NCBI GenBank assembly: GCA_029251165.1
Contig: JAQXDW010000120.1
Coordinates: 1-47,952 of the forward strand
Reading direction: 5' to 3'
Length of the DNA: 47,952 nt
Origin: Myxococcota bacterium
GTDB lineage: Bacteria; Myxococcota_A; UBA796
This document shows positions 1-7,216 of this stretch, one piece after another. The notes beneath the pieces were generated by a model. That model ran no database searches and was not told where the DNA came from. It saw only the letters and a program-made list of their open reading frames with translations. Numbering within the stretch: position 1 is the stretch's first letter; each line of letters opens with the position of its first letter. Made by a program: the position numbers and the translations under genes.

Positions 1-1
1 T

Positions 2-73
2 GTAGAATCCTTCGATGAAGTCGAAGATGGCGAGGCGCGCCTGCTGGAGACTGGAGAAGCAGAGCCTGCTCAT
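2..73 (-). pseudogene. IS3-family transposase C-terminal fragment (runs off left edge)
   Basis: Read leftwards on the minus strand, this frame encodes FSSLQQARLAIFDFIEGFY and continues past the window edge. The block ARLAIFDFIEGFY is the conserved segment near the C-terminus of IS3-family OrfB (DDE integrase-type) transposases, where it precedes the N-R-x-R-R-H-S-A-L-G motif. The frame is open from about position 175, but upstream residues do not resemble the integrase core, so this is probably a truncated insertion-sequence remnant rather than an intact element. No terminal inverted repeat was recognised. The plus-strand frame over 15-218 has high GC3 but looks like a shadow of this coding. 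The identification rests on about 19 residues. Confidence 0.5.
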
Positions 74-232
74 GCACACCGCGGTGTGCGACTGGCCAGG
101 GCTGGAAACACTGCGGGGCAAAGTCCATAAGAACCTCCCGGCAGTCACAGCGCTCAAGGTCGTTCGCACAAGGCCCTACCGCCTGAAGCGGCCTGAGACA
201 GGGCCCTCTATGGGGTGACCCAACCCCGCCTC

Positions 233-256
233 AAAAAACCCGCCTTCACCCAGGCG
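233..256 (-). terminator. Rho-independent terminator of the kinase gene
   Basis: On the minus strand, just after the kinase stop codon, CGCCT and AGGCG form a 5-bp stem around the loop GGGTGA, extended by flanking bases and followed by GGTTTTTT. This is a short but canonical intrinsic terminator about 5 nt beyond the stop codon. Confidence 0.65.
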
Positions 257-261
257 AAACC

Positions 262-1737
262 TCAGCCCAGCTCGTACAGGTTGATGTACCGGCTCCCCTG
301 GATCGGGATCCGGCCCAGCAGCCCGGAGCGTCCGCGAACCTGACGCGCGCCGACCTCCGTCAGCAGCACCCGACCCCGGTGGGCGGAGAGGTTCATCATC
401 CAGCGCGCAAGGTAGAACGGGCCGGCCAGCTCCCAGCCACGGGAGGGACGGCGGGTCTCGCTGGAGATGCGGGCGACACCGGGGGCGACCCCTGCAGAGA
501 GGCGGTAGCCGGCAGCGTGGGTGACCCGCTGCAAGGCGACAGCAGCCTCGACAGCGCGGGTGATGGAGTCGCGCAGGCCAGCCCGGGCAACCCAGACCAC
601 CAGCATCGAGCCGCTCCCGCGCTCCCAGGCTTCTCCGTTGGACTCAGAGATGATGCCCGACCACTCCTGAGTCAGCGCAGCGAGCGTGGTGCGGGGCGCG
701 GCGATGGAGCGCGGCGGCGGTGCAGCCTCGACGGAGAGCACAACCACAGCGCTGCTCCGCATCTCTCGGCTGGCCCCGCGAGGCGTGACCGGAGAGGAGC
801 GGGTGCCGCTGGCGGAGTCGATGACCTGCTTGAGGTAGGCGGCGAGGTCGTTGTTGGTCGCCCGGTGTCCCTCGCGGACCATCAGGGCGCTGATCACCTC
901 CAGCATCTCGCCGGCCGACTCAAAGCGGGCGCCGGGCTGACGGGAGAGCGCCTTGAGCAGGATGCCCTCCAGATCCTCTGAGATCTCCGGACGGTAGGCC
1001 CTCGGCGAGGGCACCTCGGCGCGCCGGACCCGAGCGAGGGTCTCGTCGCGGGTCCGCATCTTGAACAGCCGCCGGCCAGTGAGGATCTCGTAGAGCACGA
1101 TGCCGACGCTGAACAGGTCGGTCTTGCCCGACAGCGACTTGCCCTCGACCTGCTCAGGGCTCATGTAGGCGTACTTGCCTCGGATGACCTTGTGCTGATC
1201 GGAGGCCTGAAACGCCGCTCGGCTGATGCCGAAGTCGGTGATCTTCACCTCTCCGGCGTAGCTGATGAGGATGTTCTGCGGAGAGATGTCGCAGTGGACG
1301 ATGTGCATCGCCTTGCCCTGCTCATCGACCCGCTCGTGGGCGAATTGCAGCGCCTTGAGGACCTCAGCGAGGATGAACAGCGCCAGCGGGATCGGGAACG
1401 GTCCGATGTTCCGCGCACGGGTGACGACCCTGGAGAGGTCGAGTCCGTGAACGTACTCCATCGCCATGTAGTACTGACCATCAACCTCGCCGAGATCAAA
1501 GACCTGCACGATGTTGACGTGGAGCAGCTGAACCGCGATCCGGGCCTCGTCGATGAAGAGGTTGACGAACTCCTCATCCTGGAGGAGCTGATCGAGGATC
1601 TTCTTGATGACCAGGATCTTCTCGAAGCCGGCCATGCCATAGGCGCGGGCGCGGTAGACCTCCGCCATACCGCCCGTCGCGATCTTCTCAAGGAGGTGGT
1701 ACTTCCCGAAGATCTCCGGCTTACTGCTCGCTGCCAC
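262..1737 (-). CDS. Ser/Thr protein kinase with C-terminal degenerate class III cyclase-like domain
   Basis: A 491-residue Hanks-type kinase. The kinase domain spans about 10-290: glycine loop TGGMAEVY near residues 21-28, Lys-45/46 in VIKK, catalytic HCDISPQN at 148-155 (the Arg of HRD is Cys, so a non-RD kinase), DFG at 168-170 and APE-like SPEQ. After a linker, residues about 329-491 follow the order of a nucleotidyl cyclase domain: VVVLSVEA, then ERGSGSMLVVW, AGVAPGVARI, ELAGPFYLARWMM and a closing IPIQGSRYINLYEL. The metal-binding aspartates expected in the first strands are not visible, so it is probably a non-catalytic regulatory domain. No membrane segment is seen, so it is likely cytoplasmic. 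The GTG start at 1737 is chosen because AGAGGAG lies 7 nt upstream; the frame is open further back to 1863 but that would run through the divergent promoter. Substrate unknown. Confidence 0.85.
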   Translation of the reverse strand: MAASSKPEIFGKYHLLEKIATGGMAEVYRARAYGMAGFEKILVIKKILDQLLQDEEFVNLFIDEARIAVQLLHVNIVQVFDLGEVDGQYYMAMEYVHGLDLSRVVTRARNIGPFPIPLALFILAEVLKALQFAHERVDEQGKAMHIVHCDISPQNILISYAGEVKITDFGISRAAFQASDQHKVIRGKYAYMSPEQVEGKSLSGKTDLFSVGIVLYEILTGRRLFKMRTRDETLARVRRAEVPSPRAYRPEISEDLEGILLKALSRQPGARFESAGEMLEVISALMVREGHRATNNDLAAYLKQVIDSASGTRSSPVTPRGASREMRSSAVVVLSVEAAPPPRSIAAPRTTLAALTQEWSGIISESNGEAWERGSGSMLVVWVARAGLRDSITRAVEAAVALQRVTHAAGYRLSAGVAPGVARISSETRRPSRGWELAGPFYLARWMMNLSAHRGRVLLTEVGARQVRGRSGLLGRIPIQGSRYINLYELG

Positions 1738-1821
1738 AGCACCACTCCTCTGGGGTCTGTCGAGTGTAACCCACGCGCACCCTGAGAGAGTGCGTGCGTG
1801 CTGACGGCGGGATATCGCCAT

Positions 1822-1843
1822 ACTGAATGAACGCTCATTCAGT
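1822..1843. promoter_or_regulatory. FadR/TetR-like palindromic operator before the beta-oxidation genes
   Basis: ACTGAATGA-ACGC-TCATTCAGT has perfect 9-bp arms around a 4-bp centre. The core TGAATGA-N4-TCATTCA matches, from memory, the operator of Bacillus-type FadR, a TetR-family acyl-CoA-responsive repressor of fatty-acid degradation genes. It lies between the divergent kinase and fadN-like genes, ending 9 nt before the fadN-like ATG, so a bound repressor would block transcription or early elongation. The regulator itself is not in this window. Confidence 0.75.
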
Positions 1844-1852
1844 GGAGTGAAT

Positions 1853-4303
1853 ATGGCAGCCAATAATTACTCGATCAAGAAGGTCGCGGTCCTCGGCGCC
1901 GGCGTGATGGGACAGGGAATCGCAGCCCATCTCGCCAACGCCGGAGTGCCCAGCGTGCTCTATGACATCGTCCCCCGAGACCTCCCGGAAGGCGGTGACC
2001 GCAGCGTCACCGCACGCCAGGGCATCAAGAAGGCCCAGAAGCTCAAGCCTGCGTCGTTCTTCACGACCGATGCCGCCAGCCTCATCACCCCGGCCAACTA
2101 CGATGATGACGCCGCGCTCCTCTCAGAGTGTGACCTGATCATCGAGGTCGTGGTCGAGTACCTGCCGGTCAAGAAGAAGGTCTTCTCCTGGGTCGCGGAG
2201 CACCGCAGCGCGACCAGCATTGTCGCCTCGAACACCTCCGGAATCCCGCTGGCCGACATGGTCGCCGACATGCCGGCAGACATGCGCAGCCACTTCCTGA
2301 TCACCCACTTCTTCAACCCCGTCCGCTACATGCGTCTCCTCGAGATCGTGGCCGGACCGGACACCGACCCGGCCGCCACCGCGGCGCTCGCGGCGTTTGG
2401 TGAGCAGAAGCTGGGCAAGGGCATCGTCCACGCCAAGGACACGCCGAACTTCATCGGCAACCGCATCGGCACCTTCGCCATCGGCGCGGTCGCCCGCCAC
2501 ATGGAGAAGTACGACGTCGCCATCGAAGACGTCGACGCCATCTTCGGCGCGGCGATGGGTCGTCCCAAGCTTGGCGTGTTCGGTCTCGGCGATCTCGTCG
2601 GCCTCGACACCCTCGTCCATGTCCTCGCAAACGTCTACGACGGCTGCCCCGACGACGAGCGGCGCGATGACTTCAAGCCAGCCGCATGGCTGACGAAGAT
2701 GGTCGAGGAAGGCGCCCACGGCAACAAGGTCGGCAAGGGCTTCTACCAGCGCACCAAGGAGCGCGACGCCAAGGGGCGCCGCATCACCCTCGCGCGGAAC
2801 CTCAAGACCGGCGAGTACGCTCCGAAGAAGTTCCCAAAGCACGCCTCGGTCAAGAAGGCCAAGGCCTTCAAGTCCAGCCCTGCCTCCGCCATCCGCACCC
2901 TGCTCAAGGGCGACGATGTGGCCGCGCAGCTGGCCTGGGGCGTGACCGCAGACCTGCTGATCTACTCTGCCAACCGCATCCCGGAGATCGCTGACGACAT
3001 CGTCAACATCGACCGCGCGATGCGCTGGGGCTTCAACTGGGACATGGGACCGTTCGAGGGCTGGGATGCCATCGGCGTCGCCGACTCTGTTGAGCGCATG
3101 AAGGCCGACGGCCTCGACATCCCCCAGTGGGTTGCCGACATGCTCGCTTCAGGGCGGACCAGCTTCTACGCCCGCAACGCGCAAGGTCAGCAGACCTACT
3201 GGGATCCGACCAGCGGCAGCGCAGCGGTCGTCGAGGGCTCCGCATCCTGGCTCTCTCTCACCGACGTCCGGGCAGCCAGCGGCGGCATCGTCGACAAGAA
3301 CGCCAGCGCCCAGCTCCTGGATCTCGGCGACGGCGTGCTCGCCTTCGCGCTGACCAACCCCGACGCAATGAACGCGCTCAACGAGGACCTGTTTGCCCTG
3401 TACTCCAAGGCCCTCGATGGCCTGGACGCCGGACAGTGGGAAGGCCTGGTCATCTGCGCACAGAACTCTGAGTACGGTGCCTTCCGGCCCAGCGTCGGCC
3501 CCAACGGCAACGCCTTCTGTGCCGGCGCCAACCTGATGATGATCGGCATGCTCGCCATGCAGCAGAAGTGGGACGAGCTCGGCGCCACCATCCAGGGCCT
3601 CCAGGATCTGGTGACCCGGGCGCAGTACTGCAGCCGTCCGATCGTCGCGGCCCCCTTCGGCCTCACCCTCGGCGGCGGCCTCGAGGTCGCGATGCAGACC
3701 TCCGCAGTGCAGACGACCGGCGAGGTCTTCATGGGTCTCGTCGAGGCCGGCATGGGTCTCCTGCCCGCTGGCGGTGGCTGCAAGGAGATGCTCAAGCGTC
3801 ACCTCGGCGACATCCCCAAGGGGGTCAACTACGATCCCAACCCGTTCGTCCAGTCAGCGTTCCTCAACATCGGACTCGCCAAGGTCGCGACCTCCTGCGA
3901 AGAGGCGCGTGAGATGGGCTACCTGCGGGCGACCGATCAGGTCTCCATGGACGCCGACAGCCTCATCCACGATGCCAAGCAGAAGGTGCTTGGGCTGGCA
4001 AAGGGCGGCTACCAGGCCCCTCGGAAGTCGACGTTCAAGCTTCCCGGAGCCTCCGGTCGCTCTCCGATCGAGCTGCGCCTGTATGAGCTGAACCTCGGCG
4101 GATACGCCACCGACCACGACGTGGTTGTCGCCAAGCGGATCGCCCACGTCATGACCGGTGGAGACATCCCGTCGAACACCTGGGTCGACGAGCAGCACAT
4201 CCTCGACCTGGAGCGCGAGGGCTTCCTCTCCCTCCTCGGTGAGGCCGCTACCCTCGCACGCATCCAGCACTTCCTCACCACTGGCAAGGTTCTTCGCAAT
4301 TAG
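1853..4303 (+). CDS. fadN: Bifunctional 3-hydroxyacyl-CoA dehydrogenase / enoyl-CoA hydratase (FadN type)
   Basis: An 816-residue enzyme catalysing the hydration and NAD-dependent oxidation steps of fatty-acid beta-oxidation. The dehydrogenase half comes first (Rossmann GAGVMGQGIAAHLANAG within the first 35 residues, then VEYLPVKKKVF, SNTSGIPL, THFFNPVRYMRLLEI and PNFIGNRIG). The crotonase-like hydratase half is at the C-terminus (AFCAGANL oxyanion loop, FGLTLGGGLEVAM, EAGMGLLPAGGG). This HAD-then-ECH order is that of Bacillus FadN, opposite to E. coli FadB/FadJ. The ATG at 1853 has GGAG 5 nt upstream; a GTG two codons earlier (1847) is possible but has poorer spacing. The thiolase gene follows after 60 bp, giving a fadN-fadA pair under the palindrome at 1822-1843. 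Confidence 0.92.
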   Translation: MAANNYSIKKVAVLGAGVMGQGIAAHLANAGVPSVLYDIVPRDLPEGGDRSVTARQGIKKAQKLKPASFFTTDAASLITPANYDDDAALLSECDLIIEVVVEYLPVKKKVFSWVAEHRSATSIVASNTSGIPLADMVADMPADMRSHFLITHFFNPVRYMRLLEIVAGPDTDPAATAALAAFGEQKLGKGIVHAKDTPNFIGNRIGTFAIGAVARHMEKYDVAIEDVDAIFGAAMGRPKLGVFGLGDLVGLDTLVHVLANVYDGCPDDERRDDFKPAAWLTKMVEEGAHGNKVGKGFYQRTKERDAKGRRITLARNLKTGEYAPKKFPKHASVKKAKAFKSSPASAIRTLLKGDDVAAQLAWGVTADLLIYSANRIPEIADDIVNIDRAMRWGFNWDMGPFEGWDAIGVADSVERMKADGLDIPQWVADMLASGRTSFYARNAQGQQTYWDPTSGSAAVVEGSASWLSLTDVRAASGGIVDKNASAQLLDLGDGVLAFALTNPDAMNALNEDLFALYSKALDGLDAGQWEGLVICAQNSEYGAFRPSVGPNGNAFCAGANLMMIGMLAMQQKWDELGATIQGLQDLVTRAQYCSRPIVAAPFGLTLGGGLEVAMQTSAVQTTGEVFMGLVEAGMGLLPAGGGCKEMLKRHLGDIPKGVNYDPNPFVQSAFLNIGLAKVATSCEEAREMGYLRATDQVSMDADSLIHDAKQKVLGLAKGGYQAPRKSTFKLPGASGRSPIELRLYELNLGGYATDHDVVVAKRIAHVMTGGDIPSNTWVDEQHILDLEREGFLSLLGEAATLARIQHFLTTGKVLRN

Positions 4304-4363
4304 TCTGCCGACCAACCCCCCTGAAGGGCTCTCCGCGAGCCCTCCGGGAAGGAGATACAACTT

Positions 4364-5818
4364 ATGAGCAAGCATCCTCGTGACGCCGTTGTGGTCGCAG
4401 CAGTGCGAACCCCGGTCACCAAGGCAAAGAAGGGTGGCCTCAAGGACACCCGCCCCGACGACCTGATGATCACTGCGATCAAGGGTCTCATGGCAAAGGT
4501 CCCCGACATGGACCCGGCGATCATCGACGACGTGGTCATCGGAAGCGCGATGCCGGAAGGCGAGCAGGGCATGAACGTTGCCCGGATCGCAGCGCTGGGG
4601 GCAGACCTGCCCGACAGCGTGCCGGCGATGACCATCAACCGGTTCTGCTCCTCGGGACTCCAGGCGCTCGCACAGGCCTCCGCCTCCATCAAGGCGGGCT
4701 GGTACGACGCTGCCCTGACCGGCGGTGTCGAGAGCATGACCCAGATCCCGATGGGCGGAGATCGTCCGACCCCCAACCCGACGCTGATGCGGGATCGTCC
4801 CGAGCTGTACACCGGCATGGGCACGACCTCCGAGAACGTCGCGAAGCGGTTCGGGGTCACCCGCGAGGCGCAGGACGCCTTCGCGGTCTCCAGCCATGCC
4901 AAGGCGGCTGCGGCCATCGACGGCGGCAAGTTCGCCGATGAGATCGTCCCCGTGTCCACCCGGGTGTTCAAGAACGGCGCCTGGAGCGATGTCACCATCG
5001 ACATCGACGACGGCGTCCGCCGCGACACCACCCTCGCCGGCCTCGCTCGCCTCCGTCCGGTGTTCTCCACCAAGGGCACCACCACCGCCGGAAACGCCAG
5101 CCAGATGTCTGACGGCGCGGCAGCCACCCTGGTCATGGCCCGCGAGAAGGCGGAGGAGCTCGGCCTGCCGATCCTCGGCGTGATCCGCAGCTACGCCGTG
5201 GTCGGTGTGGATCCGGCGATCATGGGCATCGGTCCCAAGGAGGCCATCCCGGTCGCCGTGGAGAAGGCCGGCCTGTCCCTGGACAAGGTCGAGTTGTTCG
5301 AGATCAACGAGGCGTTCGCCAGCCAGGCGGTTTACTGCGTCCGTGAGCTTGGTATCGACACCGACATCGTCAACGTCAACGGCGGCGCCATCGCGCTGGG
5401 GCACCCCCTCGGCTGCACCGGCGCCAAGCTCACCGCTACCCTGCTGCACGAGATGAAGCGCCGGAACAACCGCTACGGCGTGGTCAGCATGTGCATCGGT
5501 GGCGGAATGGGTGCCGCCGCAGTCTTCGAGAACGAAGCGGCTGCGCCAGCGTCTCACTACAAGGTCATCGAGGGTGTGAGGTACGAGCGTGCGCTGCTCG
5601 ATGCCGCTGACGCAGCGGTCGCAGGCAAGGGCGACGGTCGCATCTCGGTCTCCGATGCCGAGACGCTGCTGGACCTGATCGTGGATGGCAACCAGTACAC
5701 TTCGACCGAGAAGCGAACGGTTGGCTACATCCGAGAGAACTACACATTCACCGACGCTGGAGATGCATTCCTCCGCGGTGCGATCCGGTCATGGGCCGCA
5801 CGCGGCCACCGCAGCTGA
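4364..5818 (+). CDS. fadA: Acetyl-CoA acyltransferase (thiolase) with an extra C-terminal domain
   Basis: A 484-residue thiolase performing the last, CoA-dependent cleavage step of beta-oxidation. Active-site residues are in place: nucleophile Cys-95 in RFCSSG, NEAFA at 315-319, His-347 in GHPLG and Cys-377 in SMCIGGG. The core ends near residue 390 as expected for the family. A further 90 or so residues follow (about 397-484), containing YERALLDAADAAVAGKGDGR, a DAETLLDLI segment, EKRTVGYIRENY and FLRGAIRSWAA. That tail is soluble, probably helical and not part of normal thiolases. AAGGAGATACAACTT precedes the ATG. The gene is co-oriented with the FadN-type gene and probably shares its mRNA. 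Confidence 0.92.
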   Translation: MSKHPRDAVVVAAVRTPVTKAKKGGLKDTRPDDLMITAIKGLMAKVPDMDPAIIDDVVIGSAMPEGEQGMNVARIAALGADLPDSVPAMTINRFCSSGLQALAQASASIKAGWYDAALTGGVESMTQIPMGGDRPTPNPTLMRDRPELYTGMGTTSENVAKRFGVTREAQDAFAVSSHAKAAAAIDGGKFADEIVPVSTRVFKNGAWSDVTIDIDDGVRRDTTLAGLARLRPVFSTKGTTTAGNASQMSDGAAATLVMAREKAEELGLPILGVIRSYAVVGVDPAIMGIGPKEAIPVAVEKAGLSLDKVELFEINEAFASQAVYCVRELGIDTDIVNVNGGAIALGHPLGCTGAKLTATLLHEMKRRNNRYGVVSMCIGGGMGAAAVFENEAAAPASHYKVIEGVRYERALLDAADAAVAGKGDGRISVSDAETLLDLIVDGNQYTSTEKRTVGYIRENYTFTDAGDAFLRGAIRSWAARGHRS

Positions 5819-5842
5819 GCGCGTCACCGGACGTGAAGGCCT

Positions 5843-5870
5843 GACGGCAGGAGCCAGCGCTCCTGCCGTC
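5843..5870 (+). terminator. Strong hairpin after the thiolase gene
   Basis: GACGGCAGGAGC and GCTCCTGCCGTC form a perfect 12-bp stem with a CAGC loop, 24 nt past the thiolase stop. No proper T-run follows (TCTGCTTGG), so it may be a terminator or an mRNA 3'-end stabiliser for the fad transcript. Confidence 0.55.
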
Positions 5871-5949
5871 TCTGCTTGGTGGAGATGCATTGAGAATGCC
5901 GGACCAGAGGGCCCGGCAGCATGCCGCAGAGAGCGGTTACGTCTTCGCC

Positions 5950-6108
5950 ATGTCTGACACCGCACCGATCACCGATCAGCTCGCCGCCTGGGCACAGCAA
6001 GTCAACGATGCCTCTCACATCAAGCCCGACGAGACCCCGCCTCCCCCGGTGAAGGCCCCGCCCGATGGCCGCAAGAAGAAGAGACGTCGCGGCGCTAAAG
6101 CGCGGTAA
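5950..6108 (+). CDS. Small hypothetical protein with Pro-rich middle and basic tail
   Basis: A putative 52-residue protein starting MSDTAPITDQLAAWAQQV. It has a Pro-rich stretch (PPPPVKAPP) and an Arg/Lys tail ending KKKRRRGAKAR, which suggests nucleic-acid or phospholipid contact but proves nothing. The ATG at 5950 lacks a clear ribosome-binding site; an in-frame start at 5890 would add 20 residues. Its last 14 bases overlap the 3' end of the convergent membrane-protein gene. No family recognised. Confidence 0.45.
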   Translation: MSDTAPITDQLAAWAQQVNDASHIKPDETPPPPVKAPPDGRKKKRRRGAKAR

Positions 6109-6400
6109 GGATGCCGACGAGCATGCCGACGCCGAGGCCACATCCGACCACAATCCACTGGCGCCGCAGCGAGGCGTCCGTCGGTGTCGCCCCGAGCTTC
6201 CGGCGGGCCAGCACCATCGTCCACAGCAACAGGGCGACGAAGCCGAGCACGCCCAGAACAATCAGCCAGTCCACCATCGGAATGGTGACATCTCGAACGA
6301 CCGACTCCACACCGAGCCGGCCGATCATGATGCCGGCGATGGCGGACAGCCCTGTGCCGCCGATGCTGGGGGGGATGTCTACGGGAATGGGGGGGTTCAT
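6095..6400 (-). CDS. Small two-helix inner-membrane protein
   Basis: A 101-residue protein starting MNPPIPVDIPPSIGGTG. It has two evident hydrophobic segments: MVDWLIVLGVLGFVALLLW in the middle and WIVVGCGLGVGMLVGILTAL at the very C-terminus, joined by a short charged loop (ARRKLGATPTDASLRRQ). No catalytic motif or family recognised. The ATG at 6400 is favoured because translation further upstream gives low-complexity Arg-rich sequence antisense to the L,D-transpeptidase gene. It is divergent from that gene and converges on the small basic protein. Confidence 0.6.
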   Translation of the reverse strand: MNPPIPVDIPPSIGGTGLSAIAGIMIGRLGVESVVRDVTIPMVDWLIVLGVLGFVALLLWTMVLARRKLGATPTDASLRRQWIVVGCGLGVGMLVGILTAL

Positions 6401-6462
6401 GAGGCTACTGTATTGGACCCGCTGCCTCGGAACCACTCGCTCCTCCAGGTGTCTACGCTCCC

Positions 6463-7122
6463 ATGCTCCTGCTGCTCGCCTGCCTCCAGACCGCGACGTC
6501 CTCCAGCCCACAGGCTCCTGACGGGCCCACCGCCGCGGTCCCCGTCGAGCCCACCGTCGAGCCCGCTCGTGGTCAACCCTGCCCGCCGAGCACTGCTGCG
6601 CTCGTCGCACAGCACCCCGAGCAGCTCGACGCTGCGGATCCCCGCCTCCAGGGCTCCGATCTCGTGGTGGTTCGAAAGTCTGTGCGACGGGTGATGCGCT
6701 ACGATCAAGGCCGCCTCGCAGCGGGTTCCTGCTGGCAGACCGGGCTGGGTTTTGCGCCAGAGGGGCACAAGCAGCGCGAAGGAGATGGACGCACTCCAGA
6801 GGGCTTCTACACCACCTCCGACAAGCCCTGGTCGCAGTTCTACGGGGCCATCGCGGTCCACTACCCCAGCGCCGACGATGCCGAGATCGCACACGCCGAC
6901 GGTCGCATCAGCGCAGCGACAAAGCAGAGCATCCACGCAAGCCTCCAGCGCGGCGAGAAGCCAAACCAGAACACAGCGATGGGGGGGGAGATCCTCCTTC
7001 ACGGTGGGGGCGGGAGCTCAGACTGGACCCTGGGCTGTGTGGCGCTGGACAACCAGGACCTCGACACGCTCCGTGCTGCCCTTCCGCCTGGAATGAAGAC
7101 AACCGTGCTCATTCTGCGGTAG
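6463..7122 (+). CDS. L,D-transpeptidase (YkuD-like) lipoprotein
   Basis: A 219-residue predicted envelope enzyme. L,D-transpeptidases use a catalytic Cys to form 3-3 peptidoglycan cross-links or attach proteins to the wall. Visible YkuD features are REGDGRTPEGFY (about 105-116), His-180 in ILLHGG and Cys-192 in DWTLGCVAL, a variant of the usual H...S/T-H-G-C-h-N signature. The N-terminus, MLLLLACLQ, reads as a lipobox with Cys-7, an extremely short signal with no basic n-region; no in-frame ATG, GTG or TTG was found just upstream. A Pro/Thr-rich linker (about 10-45) precedes the catalytic domain. It appears monocistronic. Family call good; whether it acts on peptidoglycan is inferred. Confidence 0.75.
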   Translation: MLLLLACLQTATSSSPQAPDGPTAAVPVEPTVEPARGQPCPPSTAALVAQHPEQLDAADPRLQGSDLVVVRKSVRRVMRYDQGRLAAGSCWQTGLGFAPEGHKQREGDGRTPEGFYTTSDKPWSQFYGAIAVHYPSADDAEIAHADGRISAATKQSIHASLQRGEKPNQNTAMGGEILLHGGGGSSDWTLGCVALDNQDLDTLRAALPPGMKTTVLILR

Positions 7123-7216
7123 GTAGCAGTCGATTGCGCCGACTGAGATACCATGGTGCTGCAAGCACAGTTCACCTCATGCCAGTGCTCATCCAGATGA
7201 GCCCCAGGAGCACAAC

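Noticed and set aside
15..218. 67-codon plus-strand frame with high GC3 at the left edge
   Set aside because: Its translation has no recognisable family, while the opposite strand gives a clear IS3 transposase segment; its high GC3 can come from the overlapping coding.
3854..5557. 567-codon open frame antisense to the fadN/thiolase genes
   Set aside because: It lies opposite two well-identified genes with full family motifs; long antisense frames are expected in GC-rich coding DNA. Its translation shows no family resemblance.
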